A stretch of DNA of 64,000 nucleotides from Eubacterium brachy ATCC 33089 (GTDB lineage: Bacteria > Bacillota > Clostridia > Peptostreptococcales > Anaerovoracaceae). Below are positions 56,103-64,000 of the stretch, one piece after another. The notes below the pieces were generated by a model. That model was not told where the DNA came from, did no database searches, and saw nothing but the letters and a program-made list of their open reading frames with translations. The stretch's first letter is position 1. Every line of letters starts with the position of its first letter. The DNA is taken from assembly GCA_000488855.1 (NCBI GenBank), contig KI535285.1, positions 55,554 through 119,553 on the forward strand, given 5' to 3'. Both the position numbers and the translations under genes were made by a program.

Positions 56103-56991
56103 CGAATATACCTCCTATAAACTCTTTCGGCACAAAGGGTTTCAAATCATCAATTCCTTCTCCCACTCCGACAAATTTTATCGGAAGGTCAAATTCATCT
56201 GAAATGGTGATTGCGATTCCTCCCTTTGCGGTTCCGTCGAGCTTCGTTATAATCACGCCTGTCAAATCCGAAACTCCTCCGAATTCCTGTGCCTGAGAAA
56301 CCGCATTTTTACCTGTTGTCGCATCTAAAACCAGCAGGGTTTCCCTGTTCGCATCGGGGAACTCCTTTGTCAATACCTTATTCATCTTTTCCAATTCGGT
56401 CATCAAATTTTTCTTGTTCTGCAATCTGCCTGCCGTGTCGCATATTAAAACGTCTATGCCCTTTGCCTTTGCCGATTGTGCAGCATCGAATAAAACTGCC
56501 GAAGGATCAGCTCCTTCCTGATGTTTTACGATGGGAACTCCAACTCTGTCAGCCCAGATTTGAAGCTGCTCGGACGCAGCTGCTCTAAACGTATCCGCCG
56601 CCGCCAGCATAACTTTCTTTCCTTGTTTTTTATACATGTTGGCAATCTTACCTATGGTTGTGGTCTTACCGCCTCCATTTATTCCTATGACTAAAATCAC
56701 CACCGGATAACTTTCAGAAATTTTATGTCTTTCCTGTTTATCAACGGCCTCCACCATGAGTCTTTTCAGCTTGCTTTTCACCTTGTTCGGATTTGTGATA
56801 AATTCCGCCTTTACTTCGGCTTTCAAGCTGTCGATAATCTTCATAGTCGTCTCAAGCCCTATGTCACCTGTTATCAAAACCTCTTCCAAATCATCGAACA
56901 GACTTTCGTCGATAGTCGCTCTTCCCATTATGGCATCGCCGATTTTTTCGGACAACCTTCCGAAAAATCCTTTTTTTTCTCTTATACTCAT
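56095..56991 (-). CDS. ftsY: Signal recognition particle receptor FtsY
   Basis: 298 residues, the short Gram-positive form with almost no acidic A domain. NG domain: P-loop GINGGGKTTTIGKIA (family usual is GxNGxGKTT), AADTFRAAASEQL, CDTAGRLQNKKNLMTEL, KLDGTAKGG, and GVGEGIDDLKPF. Receives the SRP-ribosome complex at the membrane. Lies between smc and der; ATG 56991 follows CGAGGAA. Confidence 0.97.
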   Translation of the reverse strand: MSIREKKGFFGRLSEKIGDAIMGRATIDESLFDDLEEVLITGDIGLETTMKIIDSLKAEVKAEFITNPNKVKSKLKRLMVEAVDKQERHKISESYPVVILVIGINGGGKTTTIGKIANMYKKQGKKVMLAAADTFRAAASEQLQIWADRVGVPIVKHQEGADPSAVLFDAAQSAKAKGIDVLICDTAGRLQNKKNLMTELEKMNKVLTKEFPDANRETLLVLDATTGKNAVSQAQEFGGVSDLTGVIITKLDGTAKGGIAITISDEFDLPIKFVGVGEGIDDLKPFVPKEFIGGIFDE

Positions 56992-57041
56992 ATTTTTATT
57001 CCTCGCATAATCACATTGAAATTTTAAAAGTTTTACCGAAT

Positions 57042-60000
57042 TTAACCGGCAGGTAATTCATCTCCCATATTCAGCGAAAATATTTTGGATATCCCTCGTT
57101 CGGGCATTGTGACACCGTACATTACATCTGCATGTTCCATGGTTGTCTTCTGATGTGTTATGAGAGTGAATTGGATGTTCTCAAACTTCTTCAAATAATT
57201 TGCAAATATGTGAATGTTGTTATCATCCAATGCCGCCTCAACTTCATCCAGTATACAGCAAGGTGTCGGCTTCGTTTTCAACACTGCAAACATCAGTGCT
57301 ATGGCAGTCATGGTCTTTTCTCCGCCGGACAACAGATTTATGTTTCTCAGCTGCTTTCCCGGGGGTTGTGCCGTTATGTCGATGGTGCTGTTCATAGGAT
57401 CCTCGATGTTATCGATTTCCAATTTTGCTGATCCTCCTCCGAAAAACTCGGTGAAAATCTCTTCAAAATATTCCCCTATGCTGTCAAAGCTGTTTTTAAA
57501 TCTCTCTTTTATTATGTCATCCATCTCACCTATGATATCTTCCAACTGTGATATGGATAGCTGTATATCCTTTCGCTGTTCCTTGAGAAATTCGTATCTG
57601 GTTTTCACTTCATCATATTCTTTAATCGCACCGATATTGATATCTCCCAAGGATTTAATTTTGCTTTTTACCTCTCTATTCTCTTTGATTGCACTGCTTA
57701 TGGAAATGTCATCATCCCTCAGTTCAACAGCTTCCTGATATGATATTTCAAATTCATCCCAAATCTTGTTTTTCAAATTTTCAAGTTGAGTATCGAATTT
57801 TGCCAGTCTGAGATCCAGTTCATACTTGCGACCTGCCAATTGATTCAGTTTATCTAAAACCTCTTCTCGTCGCTCCAAGTTTTTTTCATATGCCTTTTTT
57901 CGTTCCGCAACCTTGGATTTTTCAACGTTAATATCGTGGTTCAAACTGTTTTTTCTCATAGTCAGCGAAGTTACTTCCCTGTTTCTGCTCACGATTCCTT
58001 CTTTGATACCCTCCTCATCAATCCTAAGATTTTCAAGCTGTTTTTCCTTATCTTCTAAATTCTCTTCGATATCTCTTGCGATTTCACGATTTCTTTCAAC
58101 TAAGTTCCCTATGGAAGATATTTCATTTCTCACCTGGTTGGCTTTTATTCGCATATCAACCATTTGCTGAATTTTAGCCCTGTGCTCCTCTTTCAGAGCC
58201 TTCAGAAATTCACTCCGTTTCTCCAGACCTTTTTCCAACTCATCTATTTTCAGCTCTATTTTTTCAATCTCAATATTTTTCTCAACTATATCATCTGCGG
58301 TTTTTTTTCTATTCTCCCTGAGATCTGCAAGATTTCTGCTTCTCTTTTCGTCTTCCTTCAATGCTATTTCGCACTTTATTTCCAGGCTTTCCAGTTGATT
58401 TCTCAAACGATTTTCAACATCGTTAAGCCGATCCAGCTCTTCGTTTTTTCCCGATAAAACCGTTTCCGTCGTTTCAATTTTTCCCTGAAGATCGGCACAA
58501 TATCCATCTATTTTTTCAAGGGATTCGCTGAGCTTTTCAATATCGCAACCAAGTTGATTTATCTCCTTTTTACGCTCCAGCACATTGTTTCCCTTGTTCT
58601 TATACGCTCCGCCGCTCATGGCTCCTGCACCGGACACCACGTCGCCGTCCAAGGTTATGTATCTGTATTTTCTTGAAATTCTCTGCATATCTATGGCGCT
58701 GTCAATGGTTTCTGCTATTACGGTTCCCCCCAACAAATACGACATCACTTTCTCATATTTCCTGTCAAATTTCACGGTATTCTCGCCATATCCTACAAAA
58801 CCTTCGACATTTTCTATTCTGTCATCACCGAACTCATCTCTGCCTTTTACGGTCGTAAGAGGTAAAAACGTCACTCTGCCCGCTTTCTTTTCCTTGAGCA
58901 GTCTTATGGATTTTTTGGCGACTGTCTCATCTTTGCATACTATGTTTTGCAATGAGGAGCCGAGAGCCGTTTCTATGGCTTTTTCCATTCCTTTCGGTAC
59001 ATCTATCAGGTTTGCCACGACATCTTCGATTCCGCCTACATTTCTATTCATTACGAATTTTACACCGTAATTATAGCCCTCATATCCTTCTTCAAGGCCT
59101 TCCAGCGTCTTTTTCCTCGTGAAGAGCTTCTCGGTTTCTACGATAATTTTACGTTTTTCAACCTGTTTTTCATCGTATCTCCTGACGAAATCTGCCAAAT
59201 GCTCCTTCTGTCTATCTATTTCTTTTCTCAAACGGCCGATTTCCGCCTTTGCTCCTTCATAATCGATATTTGCTTCTTTCAGTTCTCGTCTTATGTTTTC
59301 AGAATTTTGACGTTCCTGCTCACCGGACACATCACGGTAATCTTTTTCGACGACTTTTGCAAAATTCTCCAGTCCGAACCTTTCGTTTATGAGAATGTTT
59401 CTGCTGTTGTTCAGAGAAAACATATCCTGTTTCTCTTTTTCAAGCTCATGTTCAAGCTGTTCTATTTTCTCGTTTCCTACAGCTTCTTCATCTTCCATTC
59501 TGTCGAAATCCGAAAAATCTTCTTCATATTTCTTCTGCAAATGCGATTGTTCTCGGGCTAATTCCGATATGTTGTCCAATTCCGCCGTCAGCTTTTCCCT
59601 TAGCTCCAGCAACTCTCTGTTTATTCTGAATCGATTATTTTCAATAGCTCTAAGCCTTTCTCTGCCTATGGTGTTTTCTCCAGCTTTGCTGTTTAAATCT
59701 TCATCCAGTCGGGCTAAACTCAGCATTTTTTCATCTAAATCAGCTTCCATATTCTGAATGTCATCCTTCATGCGAACAGTCTCGCTCTCAGCTTTTTCTT
59801 TCTCTCCAGTAAGACTCTTGATATCTCCTTCTATTTCTGATAAATCTTCCCTGAAAATCAAGGATTTCTCCTCGATATCCTCTATGTTCTTGACCGTTAT
59901 ATTTACTTCCAGTTCCTTGTAGCGATCTCTCAAGTTCAAATACTCTTTTGCTCTTTTACTTTCATCTTCCAAGCTGCCAATTCTGCTCTCAATTTCCAAG

Positions 60001-60584
60001 GTTATATCCTGTACTCTCTCCATATTGGAAAAGGTTGCTTCAAGTTTTCTCTCAGCCTCGCTTTTCTTTGTTTTGTAACCGACTACCCCTGCAGTTTCTT
60101 CAAATATCTCTCTGATGCTGTCTTTTTTATTTGAAATTATTTCGGAAATTTTACCCTGTCCTATTAGAGAATATCCGTCCACACCTATTCCTGTATCTGC
60201 AAGCAACTCTCTGATATCTCTCATCCTACAGGCGTTGTTGTTTATCGCATACTCGCTTTCGCCAGATCTGTACATTCTCCTGGTTATTGCCACCTCCGAA
60301 AAATCTACAGGTAAAAACTTGCTGCTGTTGTCGATTACCAAGGTGACTTCCGCCATTCCTCTCGATCTTCTGCTGGCAGTTCCGGCAAATATCACATCCT
60401 CCATTTTTCCGCCTCTCAAAAGACGAGGACTCTGTTCTCCCAACACCCATCTGATGGCATCGCTTATGTTGCTTTTGCCGCTGCCGTTGGGTCCTACTAC
60501 ACATGTTATACCTCTGTCAAATTCAATGATTACAGGTTCTGCAAAAGATTTGAACCCATGCATTTCTATTCGCTTAAAAAACAT
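57042..60584 (-). CDS. smc: Chromosome segregation ATPase SMC
   Basis: 1180 residues, full length. N-terminal ATPase half MFFKRIEMHGFKSFAEPV with Walker A GPNGSGKSN at 32-40 and GGKMEDVIFAG; long coiled coil (about 170-500); hinge (about 500-660, GVKFVMNRNVGG, SGAGAMSGGAYKNKG); second coiled coil (about 670-1000); C-terminal signature LLSGGEKTMTAIALMF and Walker B CCILDEVEAALDD. Condensin core; partners ScpA/B are not in this window. Starts 8 nt after rnc (TAGGAGAAATAATG). Confidence 0.98.
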   Translation of the reverse strand: MFFKRIEMHGFKSFAEPVIIEFDRGITCVVGPNGSGKSNISDAIRWVLGEQSPRLLRGGKMEDVIFAGTASRRSRGMAEVTLVIDNSSKFLPVDFSEVAITRRMYRSGESEYAINNNACRMRDIRELLADTGIGVDGYSLIGQGKISEIISNKKDSIREIFEETAGVVGYKTKKSEAERKLEATFSNMERVQDITLEIESRIGSLEDESKRAKEYLNLRDRYKELEVNITVKNIEDIEEKSLIFREDLSEIEGDIKSLTGEKEKAESETVRMKDDIQNMEADLDEKMLSLARLDEDLNSKAGENTIGRERLRAIENNRFRINRELLELREKLTAELDNISELAREQSHLQKKYEEDFSDFDRMEDEEAVGNEKIEQLEHELEKEKQDMFSLNNSRNILINERFGLENFAKVVEKDYRDVSGEQERQNSENIRRELKEANIDYEGAKAEIGRLRKEIDRQKEHLADFVRRYDEKQVEKRKIIVETEKLFTRKKTLEGLEEGYEGYNYGVKFVMNRNVGGIEDVVANLIDVPKGMEKAIETALGSSLQNIVCKDETVAKKSIRLLKEKKAGRVTFLPLTTVKGRDEFGDDRIENVEGFVGYGENTVKFDRKYEKVMSYLLGGTVIAETIDSAIDMQRISRKYRYITLDGDVVSGAGAMSGGAYKNKGNNVLERKKEINQLGCDIEKLSESLEKIDGYCADLQGKIETTETVLSGKNEELDRLNDVENRLRNQLESLEIKCEIALKEDEKRSRNLADLRENRKKTADDIVEKNIEIEKIELKIDELEKGLEKRSEFLKALKEEHRAKIQQMVDMRIKANQVRNEISSIGNLVERNREIARDIEENLEDKEKQLENLRIDEEGIKEGIVSRNREVTSLTMRKNSLNHDINVEKSKVAERKKAYEKNLERREEVLDKLNQLAGRKYELDLRLAKFDTQLENLKNKIWDEFEISYQEAVELRDDDISISSAIKENREVKSKIKSLGDINIGAIKEYDEVKTRYEFLKEQRKDIQLSISQLEDIIGEMDDIIKERFKNSFDSIGEYFEEIFTEFFGGGSAKLEIDNIEDPMNSTIDITAQPPGKQLRNINLLSGGEKTMTAIALMFAVLKTKPTPCCILDEVEAALDDNNIHIFANYLKKFENIQFTLITHQKTTMEHADVMYGVTMPERGISKIFSLNMGDELPAG

Positions 60585-60592
60585 TATTTCTC

Positions 60593-61273
60593 CTAGTCAT
60601 CTATCTTTTTCAAAGCAGCCTTTGCTGCGTTATTTTCCGCTTCTTTCTTGCTTTTTCCCGCACCTTCACCTATTACAGTTGAACGTGCAAAAACCGCTGC
60701 GTAAAATACCTTATTATGACTTTTACCTTCTTCTTTTACTATGGTGTACTTTAAGTTTCTCACATTTCGCTTATGCATAATTTCCTGCAATGCAGATTTG
60801 TAGTTTGTGTCCAGTTTTCCCATAAATGCGTCATCTATGCACTGCTCAAACAGCTTTAATACGATTTTTCTTGTCACCTGATATCCTCCATCGAGAAAAA
60901 TCCCACCGATTACAGCCTCCAATGCATCTGCCAATATATTCTTCTTGCGTCTGCCACCGCACATCTCTTCCCCTCGTCCAAGGATTAAATGTCTACCTAA
61001 ATTGAGATCGTTCGCCACTATCTCCAGAGACTCCGCTCTGACGATTTCAGATTTTAACTTTGCCAGTTTTCCTTCTTTTTCCGTCAACATTCTCTCATAC
61101 AGCTCCTGAGTTACTATCAATCCCAATACGCTATCACCCAAGAATTCAAGCCGTTCATTGCATTCCCATCTCGGAATTCCCTCTTCTTTCGAAAATGAGC
61201 TGTGTGTCAATGCCTTTTTCAGAATTTCAGCATTTTTAAATTCGTATTTCAGCGCTTTTTCCAAACTGTTCAT
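60593..61273 (-). CDS. rnc: Ribonuclease III
   Basis: 226 residues from ATG 61273 after GGAGAGG. Cuts double-stranded RNA (rRNA precursors, mRNA). Catalytic signature NERLEFLGDSVLGL near 38-50, second acidic patch ADALEAVIGGIFLDGGY near 112, C-terminal dsRNA-binding domain (about 155-225, TNYKSALQEIMHKR, GAGKSKKEAENNAAKAALK). First gene of the housekeeping operon. Confidence 0.97.
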   Translation of the reverse strand: MNSLEKALKYEFKNAEILKKALTHSSFSKEEGIPRWECNERLEFLGDSVLGLIVTQELYERMLTEKEGKLAKLKSEIVRAESLEIVANDLNLGRHLILGRGEEMCGGRRKKNILADALEAVIGGIFLDGGYQVTRKIVLKLFEQCIDDAFMGKLDTNYKSALQEIMHKRNVRNLKYTIVKEEGKSHNKVFYAAVFARSTVIGEGAGKSKKEAENNAAKAALKKIDD

Positions 61274-61307
61274 ACTATCCTCTCCTAGACACATTTTTAC
61301 AGTCTAT

Positions 61308-61336
61308 ATTATACCTTGAAGATGAAGATTAGTCAA
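61308..61336 (-). promoter_or_regulatory. Promoter of the rnc-smc-ftsY-der operon
   Basis: Minus strand -35 TTGACT, 17-bp spacer, -10 TATAAT, 35 nt before rnc. Confidence 0.85.
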
Positions 61337-61343
61337 AGAATCA

Positions 61344-61420
61344 AAAGGAACCGCCCTCTGTACCTCACCCGTTTCTCGTGTTCAAGATTTCGTGATCAGC
61401 ACACCACTGACAGTTCCTTT
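61344..61420. repeat. Inverted repeat bounding a 61-nt insert upstream of rnc
   Basis: AAAGGAAC (61344-61351) and GTTCCTTT (61413-61420) are perfect 8-bp complements, with further internal pairing potential (GTGT ... ACAC). It lies between the methyltransferase stop and the rnc promoter. Could be a terminator of the methyltransferase gene or a structured RNA; no known family recognised. Confidence 0.4.
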
Positions 61421-61457
61421 ACTCTGCAATAAATCTAGGTTCATCAATTTCATTTAG

Positions 61458-62081
61458 CTACTTTTCACATATGCAGGAGATCCAATGTTTTTCTTTCTCA
61501 TTGTACGTTCGGATGTTTTTGAATCCGGCTTCCTTTAGAAATTTCACCAACTCATCCTCTGTATATATGGACATTCCCTCGATGATCTCCTTCATTTTTT
61601 CGTCGTTTTCCGAATTTCCGTCGGCTTCGTTGCATATCATAAATTTACCGTTTCTCTTTAAAACCCTGTATACTTCCTTCAATGACTCTTTCATATCCGG
61701 CCAGAAGTAAACCGTTTCAAATGCTGTAATCACGTCAAAATCCTCATCTTTCAACGGCAGCTCCATCACATTGCCCTGCAACACTTCGCATCGCCCCGTT
61801 TCAACGGCCTTTTTATTTTTCTTGCGTGCAATCTCTACGCTTACCTCGGCGTAATCCACGCCCACTGCTGTCCCCTTATCAGCTTTCTGCAGTATTATCG
61901 CCAAATTCGCTCCGCCGCCGCAGCCTATGTCGAGAACTCTGTCATTCTCTTTTATATCAAGATTTGAAAATCCCCATTTCGCAAGATGTCTGTGTCTTTC
62001 ATTCATTCTGTTTATGACAAACTTTCCACCGCTTCCCTGAGGCTTCTTTGCATTTTGGTAAAGTTCTTTGCTCATTCCCAT
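61458..62081 (-). CDS. Class I SAM-dependent methyltransferase (UbiE/Coq5-like)
   Basis: 207 residues from ATG 62081, which follows AGGAGAAACTGAA; a longer TTG reading is unlikely. SAM-binding VLDIGCGGGANLAIIL near 47, GVDYAEVSVEIARKK, NVMELPLKDEDFDVITAFETVYFWPD, then LKRNGKFMICNE. N-terminal KKPQGSGGKFVINRMNERHRHLAKWGFSNL is common in a clostridial small-molecule methyltransferase group. Acceptor unknown. Separate from the rnc operon, which has its own promoter after it. Confidence 0.88.
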   Translation of the reverse strand: MGMSKELYQNAKKPQGSGGKFVINRMNERHRHLAKWGFSNLDIKENDRVLDIGCGGGANLAIILQKADKGTAVGVDYAEVSVEIARKKNKKAVETGRCEVLQGNVMELPLKDEDFDVITAFETVYFWPDMKESLKEVYRVLKRNGKFMICNEADGNSENDEKMKEIIEGMSIYTEDELVKFLKEAGFKNIRTYNEKEKHWISCICEK

Positions 62082-62241
62082 TTCAGTTTCTCCTATTTTC
62101 AACAGCTATATCTTCATGTATCACATAATTTACGCATAACTTATTCTATCACTAAATTGCACTTTTTCCAACTAAAAAGTACCTGTACAAACTGGTGAAA
62201 TTTCTCTATCTGAAATTTTAAAACTTCCTAATATGAACAAT

Positions 62242-62275
62242 AGAGGACTTCTCATTTTCACATGAGAAATCCTCT
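62242..62275. terminator. Hairpin between the surface-protein and methyltransferase genes
   Basis: AGAGGACTTCTCAT / ATGAGAAATCCTCT, 14-bp arms with one mismatch and a 6-nt loop, no long T-run. Probably ends or insulates the fibril protein transcript, whose stop codon is 110 nt upstream of it. Confidence 0.5.
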
Positions 62276-62384
62276 GAAGTTGTTAAATATTTTCTCTCAC
62301 TTTCACCGATATTTCCAGGCGGTTTCAAAGCTGCAGAACAATGTTCGACTTAATGGAATTCTATTTTTCGAATTTACTCCTCTT

Positions 62385-64000
62385 TTATTTTGTATTTTTT
62401 CTGCGCTTGATACCCTTTAATATCGACAAGCTTCCTGTCGCAACCATGAGCCATGCATAAAGATAGATATTTTCTCTATCTCCTGTCTTCGGTGGCTTTT
62501 TCATCTTCTTGAATTTATCAGCTTTGCCATCCAAAACTTCAGGTTGATAAGTCGCCCTTGCCGGCGTACCGTTTTCGTCATTTATTTGAATCATGACAGG
62601 GTCCACTTTGCCTACGTAATCCTTGTTCGGAGTAAAGATGATTTCACCCGTTTCCGGAACAACGGTAAACTTGCCCACTATCTTGCCTTTATATGTAGCG
62701 GCTACCGTAGTTTCATCGGTCACTTTTCCATCTACAACAAATCTTGCGGGATTACCCTTACTCGCTTTCAGTTCACTGCCGTCTCCATTCCTAAATGTCG
62801 GCATGCCCTTTTGCTTTTCGTTCTTGTATCCGATGGATGTTGCATTTTCCCCTACCGGCGTAACAGGAATCACAGTAGGTGTATATTTAGCTGTCACAGT
62901 TGTTCCGTTGGAATCTGTCGCTTGAACCGTTACTCCATTCGCCTTTCCTACAAACTTCCTTTCCGGTACAAAGGTTACCCTTCCGGTCTTCGGATCTATG
63001 GTGTAAATACCTTCATTCGGCACCGTAATCTTTTCTACCGGTTTTCCATATTTATCAATCAACGTATACGAATCAATTGTTGTGATGTTGCTACCCGGTT
63101 TAAACTTCGGAGTTCCTCTTTGGATTTCTCCTTGTTTTCCTGTAGATGTAACATCTTCTCCCGTCGGCACATCAGGTATCACAGTAGGAGTGTAGGTTGT
63201 TGTTGTGGATGTCCCGTTTTCATCATATCCCTTTACAGTGACAGGTTTTGCAGTTCCAATAAACTTATTTTCCGGTACAAAAGTCACTTTTCCTGTCTTT
63301 GGATCTATGGTATACGTACCTTCTCCATCTACTGTGACTTTTTTAACATCATTACCCTTTTCGTCCACAAGGGTATAGGACTTCATAGGAACTTTACTGC
63401 TACCCGGTTTAAATTCAGGTGTTCCCGTTTGAGCTTCACCTTGCTTTCCTGTGGATACTGCCGATTTTGCCGTCGGAACAACTGGGGTAACTGTAGGCGT
63501 ATAAGTTGCTCTCGCAGTTTTCCCGTGCTCATTTTTCACCTGAACTGTAATCGGATCCGGTGTTCCCACAAAGTCTTTTTCAGGGACGAAGGTCACTTTT
63601 CCTGTTGACGAATCCAATGTGTATGTTCCTACCTGCTTTCCATTTTTCACTGCAGGTATGTCGGTCTTATCCGTTTCAACTCCGCCTACTACAATCTTTG
63701 CAGGATTCTTTTTGGAAGGACTCAACTTGCTTCCGTCTCCATTTTTAAATATAGGCGTTCCTGTCTGGATTTGTCCCTGCTCACCGATTGAAGTGACACC
63801 TTCTCCTACAGGAAGTGGCAAAACAGTAGGTATATAAGTCGCCGTAGCAGTATTACCGTTTTCGTTGGTAGCCTTTACGGTTACGCCTTTTGTAACGCCC
63901 ACAAAGTCTTTTTCAGGGGTAAATGTAACCTTGCCCGTCATCTTATCGATTTTGTAAACTCCTTCTCCGTCAACAGTTACAGTATCAACCTTATCTCCTG
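62385..64000 (-). CDS. CshA-type fibril-repeat surface protein, C-terminal part (partial)
   Basis: The gene enters from the right edge; at least 538 codons are visible and the frame is open to base 64000. It is built of CshA-type repeats of about 90-110 residues, each with a GKVTFxPEKDFVG core, VTVxxxDENG and ATYTPTVxPVxPxGE; five such cores are visible (GKVTFTPEKDFVG, GKVTFVPEKDFVG, GKVTFVPENKFIG, GRVTFVPERKFVG, GEIIFTPNKDYVG). It ends with a Lys-rich linker, sorting signal PPKTG, hydrophobic stretch and KGIKRRKNTK. Such proteins form adhesive fibrils on oral streptococci. The repeats may vary in number between strains. Confidence 0.9.
   Translation of the reverse strand, partial: GDKVDTVTVDGEGVYKIDKMTGKVTFTPEKDFVGVTKGVTVKATNENGNTATATYIPTVLPLPVGEGVTSIGEQGQIQTGTPIFKNGDGSKLSPSKKNPAKIVVGGVETDKTDIPAVKNGKQVGTYTLDSSTGKVTFVPEKDFVGTPDPITVQVKNEHGKTARATYTPTVTPVVPTAKSAVSTGKQGEAQTGTPEFKPGSSKVPMKSYTLVDEKGNDVKKVTVDGEGTYTIDPKTGKVTFVPENKFIGTAKPVTVKGYDENGTSTTTTYTPTVIPDVPTGEDVTSTGKQGEIQRGTPKFKPGSNITTIDSYTLIDKYGKPVEKITVPNEGIYTIDPKTGRVTFVPERKFVGKANGVTVQATDSNGTTVTAKYTPTVIPVTPVGENATSIGYKNEKQKGMPTFRNGDGSELKASKGNPARFVVDGKVTDETTVAATYKGKIVGKFTVVPETGEIIFTPNKDYVGKVDPVMIQINDENGTPARATYQPEVLDGKADKFKKMKKPPKTGDRENIYLYAWLMVATGSLSILKGIKRRKNTK

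Noticed and set aside
62544-63608. 354-codon open frame on the plus strand opposite the fibril-repeat protein
   Set aside because: Periodic Cys/Arg/Tyr-rich sequence that mirrors the repeats on the other strand; no ribosome binding site and no family resemblance.

Overview
The window comes from a low-GC, strictly fermentative Gram-positive bacterium, most likely an anaerobic Clostridia-type Firmicute (oral or gut Peptostreptococcales/Eubacteriales-like; species not determined). Grounds: a one-polypeptide pyruvate:ferredoxin oxidoreductase, a SAM-I riboswitch, a perfect CIRCE element, strong AGGAGG ribosome binding sites, sortase signals of the form xPKTG/A, and heme/iron genes otherwise known from streptococci and clostridia.

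Layout. 1-6.6 kb: heme/iron locus on the minus strand, with an anchored NEAT-like protein, a Shp-type heme protein, the start of a lipoprotein, a CydDC-like ABC pair (one member with an apparent C-terminal frameshift), a NO-stimulated-promoter family protein and a DUF454 protein. 6.7-9.1 kb: polar amino acid ABC importer. 9.6-13.6 kb: aspartate family (aspartokinase and metK under a SAM-I riboswitch; homoserine dehydrogenase divergent). 13.7-20 kb: SEC-C protein, SemiSWEET, Na+/alanine symporter, trigger-factor-like lipoprotein, pnp, rpsO. 20.4-23.4 kb: an orphan gene with a possibly leaderless transcript and an AlaX editing enzyme. 23.5-27.8 kb: a small secreted NEAT-like protein and two tandem paralogous anchored NEAT-like proteins. 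28-33.5 kb: clpB with CIRCE; a P1B-type metal ATPase with a PacL-like small protein and a 26-residue membrane peptide. 34-37 kb: toroid-fold lipoprotein, citrate synthase. 36.9-40.7 kb: AraC regulator divergent from a nitroreductase / flavodoxin-ferredoxin / methyltransferase operon. 40.8-47.7 kb: TetR-controlled ECF module joined to a YbtPQ/IrtAB-like ABC pair, with one giant fusion carrying three nucleotide-binding domains. 47.9-62 kb: PFOR, then the housekeeping cluster rnc-smc-ftsY-der-plsY-gpsA-miaB. 62.4-64 kb: C-terminal part of a CshA-type fibril surface protein.

The most informative pattern is regulatory. Five promoters carry the same operator, TTAG/CTAA inverted half-sites with 6 or 10 bp between them, placed 8-12 bp downstream of the -10 box. 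It resembles a DtxR/IdeR iron box. It links the Shp/NEAT operon, the DUF454-ABC operon, the small NEAT-like gene, the third large NEAT gene and, unexpectedly, the nitroreductase/flavodoxin/methyltransferase operon. The inferred system is a surface heme relay (NEAT proteins to Shp to lipoprotein), ABC transport, and an iron-controlled redox/methyl-transfer operon next to a second ECF/ABC-exporter-fold uptake system.
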